Assembly (NCBI GenBank): GCA_023247135.1
Contig: JAHFHB010000011.1
Location: 1 to 15,640 of the forward strand
Direction of reading: 5' to 3'
Length of the DNA stretch: 15,640 bases
Source of the DNA: Candidatus Omnitrophota bacterium
GTDB taxonomy: Bacteria > Omnitrophota > Omnitrophia > Omnitrophales > Aquincolibacteriaceae
Each line of letters starts with the position of its first letter. The first letter of the stretch is position 1. Positions 12,971-15,640 of this stretch are shown here, piece by piece. The notes beneath the pieces were generated by a model that saw only the letters and a list, made by a program, of their open reading frames with translations, was not told where the DNA came from and ran no database searches. The position numbers and the translations under genes are program-made.

Positions 12971-14212
12971 ATGCCCTTTTTAATGCTGAACCGCCTCTTT
13001 TTTTGCTTTGCCCTTCTTTTGTGGAGTCCGGCCAAAGGCACGGCTGCCAAACCTGTCGAAATTAAAAAATCTGCAGTGGAAATTCCTGCGGAGTATCAGC
13101 AAAGACCGCGGGTGCGGGTTGCGATCACCCGGAGCTCCGAAGCCGTGCGCATTTCCAGCGATTCTCCATTTCATGTTTTCGACGGGGACGGCCACACGCT
13201 GTTTCAGGGCAAGCGCCTGGCGGATACGGCTGTCCGGGCTTCCGCACAGGGGATTCAACTTGGAACGCAAAAATTCTCTCATCCGCCGGTCATTGTGGAT
13301 GTGGGAGACGGGAAACTGCGCATCGGCCCGCGCAGTTATCGCGATAGTCTGGAGTTTTTTCAAAGCGAGGGCGGCCGCTTGATCGTGGTCAATGAAATCG
13401 CGCTGGACGATTATTTAAAAGGCGTTTTGCCGCTGGAAGCCAACCCCGGCTGGACGGCAGAGTCTTTGAAAGCGCAGGCTGTGGTTTCGCGCACCTACGC
13501 GCTTTTCAAAATGATTCAAAATCGTCAGGAATCCTACGCGGTTTCTGATGATGTCATCAGCCAGGTTTATGGCGGCATGAGCCACGAAAAACCTTCGACG
13601 ACCCGCGCTGTCGATGTGACGCAGGGAGAAATTCTCACTTACGACGGGAAGATTTTCTCCGCTTATTTTCATTCAACTTGCGGCGGCAGCACGACCAGGG
13701 CTGATTTCATCTGGCCTGTGGAGCCGCACCCCGCGCTGCAGGGAGGCGAATGTGGTTTTTGCAAGGAGTCGCAGCATTCCCGCTGGCGCAATGCCTGGAC
13801 CCCCGCCGAGATTCAGAAGGCGCTGGCGCGGGGCGGCCATCCTTTGCCGGATATCCGCGGCATTCACGCGGTGGATATCGATGCTTCGGGACGTGCGCGT
13901 AATTTTGAAATTCAATACGCGACCGGAAAAATCAAAGTACCCTCGAACGATTTCAGAATCTGGATGGGACCGATGAAGTTCAAAAGCACGCTGATTCAAA
14001 CCATTCGTTTTGAAGGCGGGCGGTTTATTTTTCAGGGGCGCGGCTGGGGGCATGGCGTGGGCCTGTGCCAGTACGGCGCCAAGAAAATGGGAGAGCTGGG
14101 ATACACCTACAAGCAGATTCTCGATTACTATTTCCCGGGCGCCCGCATCCAAAAACTGAAATCCCAGGCCGATTTGCCGCCTGCGGAAACAGTTCAGGGC
14201 CTTCAATCTTGA
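12971..14212 (+). CDS. SpoIID/LytB-family peptidoglycan lytic transglycosylase
   Basis: The SpoIID family cleaves glycan strands, classically those stripped of stem peptides, leaving anhydro-MurNAc ends, the form AnmK consumes. The 413-residue product starts with a signal peptide (hydrophobic core 9-18, likely cut after KGTAA, residue 26), so it acts outside the cytoplasm. The SpoIID core (about 50-395) has DDYLKGVLPLEANPGW with the catalytic glutamate at E156, LKAQAVVSRTYAL, HSTCGGST (H234, C237), a later CGFC pair (C261, C264) and GRGWGHGVGLCQYGAKKMGE near the end. The His/Cys set fits the zinc site seen in some homologues. ATG 12971 is preferred over an in-frame TTG at 12956; no Shine-Dalgarno is visible. 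No sporulation gene is nearby, so a role in division or wall remodelling is more likely. Confidence 0.92.
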   Translation: MPFLMLNRLFFCFALLLWSPAKGTAAKPVEIKKSAVEIPAEYQQRPRVRVAITRSSEAVRISSDSPFHVFDGDGHTLFQGKRLADTAVRASAQGIQLGTQKFSHPPVIVDVGDGKLRIGPRSYRDSLEFFQSEGGRLIVVNEIALDDYLKGVLPLEANPGWTAESLKAQAVVSRTYALFKMIQNRQESYAVSDDVISQVYGGMSHEKPSTTRAVDVTQGEILTYDGKIFSAYFHSTCGGSTTRADFIWPVEPHPALQGGECGFCKESQHSRWRNAWTPAEIQKALARGGHPLPDIRGIHAVDIDASGRARNFEIQYATGKIKVPSNDFRIWMGPMKFKSTLIQTIRFEGGRFIFQGRGWGHGVGLCQYGAKKMGELGYTYKQILDYYFPGARIQKLKSQADLPPAETVQGLQS

Positions 14213-14237
14213 CACTGTCCGCGGCCTCCTTTATCAT
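14209..14237 (+). promoter_or_regulatory. Strong promoter of tRNA-Phe
   Basis: A perfect TTGACA (14209-14214), a 17-nt spacer and TATCAT (14232-14237). The -35 overlaps the stop codon of the SpoIID-like gene. The predicted start near 14244 is 20 nt before the mature tRNA. Confidence 0.8.
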
Positions 14238-14263
14238 GGCCACTCCTCACAGCCTTCATTCAC

Positions 14264-14336
14264 GGGCAGGTAGCTCAGTCGGTAGAGCAAGGGACTGAAA
14301 ATCCCTGTGTCGGGGGTTCAATTCCCTCCCTGCCCA
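14264..14336 (+). tRNA. tRNA-Phe (GAA)
   Basis: A 73-nt cloverleaf. The acceptor stem GGGCAGG/CCTGCCC is perfect (14264-14270 with 14329-14335) and the discriminator is A at 14336. The D arm is GCTC/GAGC. The anticodon stem AGGGA/TCCCT has loop CTGAAAA, giving anticodon GAA for phenylalanine. The T arm GGGGG/CCCTC has one G-U pair around TTCAATT. CCA is not encoded (TTTA follows), so the cell must add it. The gene is 23 nt upstream of the ROK kinase ATG. Confidence 0.97.
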
Positions 14337-14359
14337 TTTAAATTTTAAATAAATGGGAT

Positions 14360-15328
14360 ATGAAAACAGCGCTTGGCATTGACATCGGCGGAACTAAGAT
14401 TTCAATCACAGCAGGTACGGACCAGGGGCGTCTTCTGGGCTGTGTAGAACTCAAGACCCTCTCTGGCCGGGAGGCCAAGGCCTCGGCCAGTGAGCTCGTT
14501 CACGCCTGCCGGTATCTTGTGACGTCTCTTCCGCATTCTGCCCGGGCCGGCCTTACCGGAGCGGGTGTTTGTCTGCCCGGTGCCGTGGATACGGCGCGGG
14601 GAGTCGTTCCCAAGTCGCCTAATTTGCCCGGGTGGCAGGGACTGCCGCTGGGCTCAATCCTCAAACGCAATCTGCATCTGCCGGTGCGTCTGGTCAATGA
14701 TGCCAATGCTGCGGCCCTCGGTGAAATGCTTTTTGGCGCTGCGAAGGGTTTTAAAAATTTTGTTTATGTGACCGTAAGCACCGGCGTGGGAAGCGGCATC
14801 GTGATCAACGGGCAGCTGCTTGAAGGCGCTGGATTTGTGGCGGGCGAAATCGGGCATGTGACGCTTGTTCCGGGCGGAGATCTTTGCAAATGCGGCAAGC
14901 AGGGCTGTCTTGAAGCGTATGCCTCGGGAACCGCGGTTGAAACCTACGTCAAAAAACAGATCCAGACGACATGCTATAAAAAACTAGAAGGATTCCGGAA
15001 GGATGGCCGGCTGGCTGCGCGCGAATTGAGCACCGCCGCGCTTCACGGCGACCGTCTCGCCCGCGATGCTTTTAAACGGTCCGGACTGTATCTCGGCGTG
15101 GGCCTGGCCAATGTGATGAATACGCTGAACCCGCCTTTGATCGTGCTTGGCGGGGGCGTGATCCGATCGGCTCCGCCGGTTTTTTGGCAAGCTCTGCGGC
15201 GCAGCATTAAAAAAGAAGCCTGGCCCGAAGCGTTTAAAAATTTTCAGATCAAGCGCACGGGGTTAGGCACGAAAGCCGGTAATCTCGGCGCTCTCGCCGT
15301 TGCTTTCGATTCATTCAAAAAGCGCTGA
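14360..15328 (+). CDS. ROK-family sugar kinase (glucokinase or GlcNAc kinase)
   Basis: ROK kinases phosphorylate hexoses such as glucose, N-acetylglucosamine or fructose with ATP. The 322 residues match single-domain ROK kinases that lack the helix-turn-helix of ROK repressors. Motifs: phosphate loop GIDIGGTK (6-13), the catalytic aspartate in LVNDANAAALGE (D114), STGVGSGIVINGQLL, AGEIGHVTL with E163 and H166, and the ROK zinc signature CKCGKQGCLE (C176, C178, C183), then LGVGLANVMNTLNPPLIVLGGG. The ATG at 14360 lacks a real Shine-Dalgarno and follows tRNA-Phe by 23 nt with no clear promoter or terminator between, so it may be carried on the tRNA transcript. Given nagZ in the neighbourhood, salvage of free GlcNAc is a possible job, but glucose kinase activity is equally compatible. 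Confidence 0.9.
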   Translation: MKTALGIDIGGTKISITAGTDQGRLLGCVELKTLSGREAKASASELVHACRYLVTSLPHSARAGLTGAGVCLPGAVDTARGVVPKSPNLPGWQGLPLGSILKRNLHLPVRLVNDANAAALGEMLFGAAKGFKNFVYVTVSTGVGSGIVINGQLLEGAGFVAGEIGHVTLVPGGDLCKCGKQGCLEAYASGTAVETYVKKQIQTTCYKKLEGFRKDGRLAARELSTAALHGDRLARDAFKRSGLYLGVGLANVMNTLNPPLIVLGGGVIRSAPPVFWQALRRSIKKEAWPEAFKNFQIKRTGLGTKAGNLGALAVAFDSFKKR

Positions 15329-15391
15329 TTTTTGCGTTCGAATTTTTAGCATATAATTTCTTGAGTTTGGCACCTTCTAAGTCCTTCCCTC

Positions 15392-15487
15392 TGTCATCCT
15401 GGAGCCGCCTGCAAAGCAGGACGGCGAAGGATCTCTCGCGTGAGATTCTTCACTGTCCTGTGGGTACACAGGCAGTTCAGAATGACA
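15392..15487. repeat. Palindromic repeat of a second family (TGTCATCCT type)
   Basis: A 96-bp element with imperfect terminal inverted repeats, TGTCATCCTGGA (from 15392) against TTCAGAATGACA (to 15487), 10 of 12 matching. Three internal hairpins are CCTGC/GCAGG (15408-15420), GAAGGATCTC/GAGATTCTTC (15426-15451, one wobble) and CCTGTG/CACAGG (15457-15472). The core differs from copies A and B, so this is a related but separate family. It could also act as a transcription barrier after the ROK gene. Confidence 0.8.
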
Positions 15488-15571
15488 CAGTACTAGCGGT
15501 GCTGCGCACATGATTGTCCCTGCTCCGCACAAGGACAGTCATGTACACAACAAAGTTGGTGTTGTGTCATT
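15481..15571. repeat. Second palindromic unit sharing an end with the previous one
   Basis: AATGACAC (15481-15488) and GTGTCATT (15564-15571) are perfect inverted repeats 91 bp apart. Inside are a 12-bp stem, ACATGATTGTCC (15508-15519) with GGACAGTCATGT (15533-15544, one wobble), and ACACAAC/GTTGTGT (15545-15567). Its left end coincides with the right end of the preceding element. Confidence 0.6.
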
Positions 15572-15640
15572 CTCGCAATGTTTTGGCGGGGATCTGTTGA
15601 AAAATCCAGCGCCCGCCCCTTACATTAAACCGTTTCTCCG

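Larger units (their letters stand above)
15329..15640. other. Gene-free right end with -10 box and palindromes
   Basis: No credible coding frame is seen in these 312 bp on either strand. A perfect TATAAT lies at 15352-15357, but the -35 region is poor; it might drive a gene beyond the window. From 15392 to about 15580 the DNA is almost entirely inverted repeats, described as separate elements. The segment 15565-15580 (TGTCATTCTCGCAATG) looks like a fragment of the same repeat ends. The last 60 bp show nothing I can name. Confidence 0.6.

Noticed and set aside
14264..14336. tRNA-Phe as an integration site
   Set aside because: No integrase gene and no direct repeat of the tRNA 3' end is seen downstream in the window.
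15392..15580. CRISPR array
   Set aside because: The repeats are inverted, of unequal length and without regular spacers; no cas gene is present.

Overview
The window looks like ordinary chromosome from a diderm (Gram-negative-type) bacterium of moderate GC content, not a plasmid or prophage. Three things point that way: a cytoplasmic anhydro-sugar recycling route (AnmK, MurQ, NagZ), a lipoprotein with alanine after the lipid cysteine, and secreted peptidoglycan-active proteins. The lineage cannot be fixed from the sequence. The mix of ATP-type PEP carboxykinase, a SpoIID-like enzyme, PilZ and MEDS proteins and dispersed TGTCATTGCGAG palindromes would suit an uncultured PVC or Omnitrophota-like group, but that is a low-confidence guess.

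Layout. Minus strand, 1-3585: a tight operon murQ > anmK > sodium:solute symporter. The symporter runs off the left edge. Plus strand, 3731-4901: an NADPH-dependent FMN reductase and a PilZ protein, each with its own leader. 5049-5556: a BrnT/BrnA toxin-antitoxin pair. 5600-7641: nagZ overlapping a YacP-type NYN nuclease gene by 4 nt. A 98-bp palindromic repeat follows, then 7799-10409: a YopX-domain gene, pckA (4-nt overlap) and an uncharacterised helical protein. 10520-12926: four small genes with individual promoters (a secreted 111-aa protein, a 145-aa helical protein behind a structured leader, a peptidoglycan-binding lipoprotein followed by a clear terminator, and a stand-alone MEDS sensor domain). 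12971-15328: a SpoIID/LytB-family protein, tRNA-Phe and a ROK sugar kinase. The last 312 bp carry no gene but hold abutting palindromic elements.

How the genes fit together. The strongest theme is peptidoglycan turnover. A SpoIID-type lytic transglycosylase would release anhydro-muropeptides. NagZ removes GlcNAc, AnmK phosphorylates anhydro-MurNAc to MurNAc-6-P, and MurQ converts that to GlcNAc-6-P plus lactate. The ROK kinase could phosphorylate glucose or the freed GlcNAc. The co-operonic Na+ symporter is a plausible importer for the sugars. No AmpG, NagA or NagB is in the window.

Most unusual points: the last ~40 residues of AnmK are encoded by a dispersed palindromic repeat; a phage-associated YopX domain is translationally coupled to PEP carboxykinase; a leader with a possible pseudoknot competing with a second hairpin precedes an unknown gene; and three genes have a TANNNT box 5-7 nt before the ATG with little or no Shine-Dalgarno, suggesting leaderless mRNAs.
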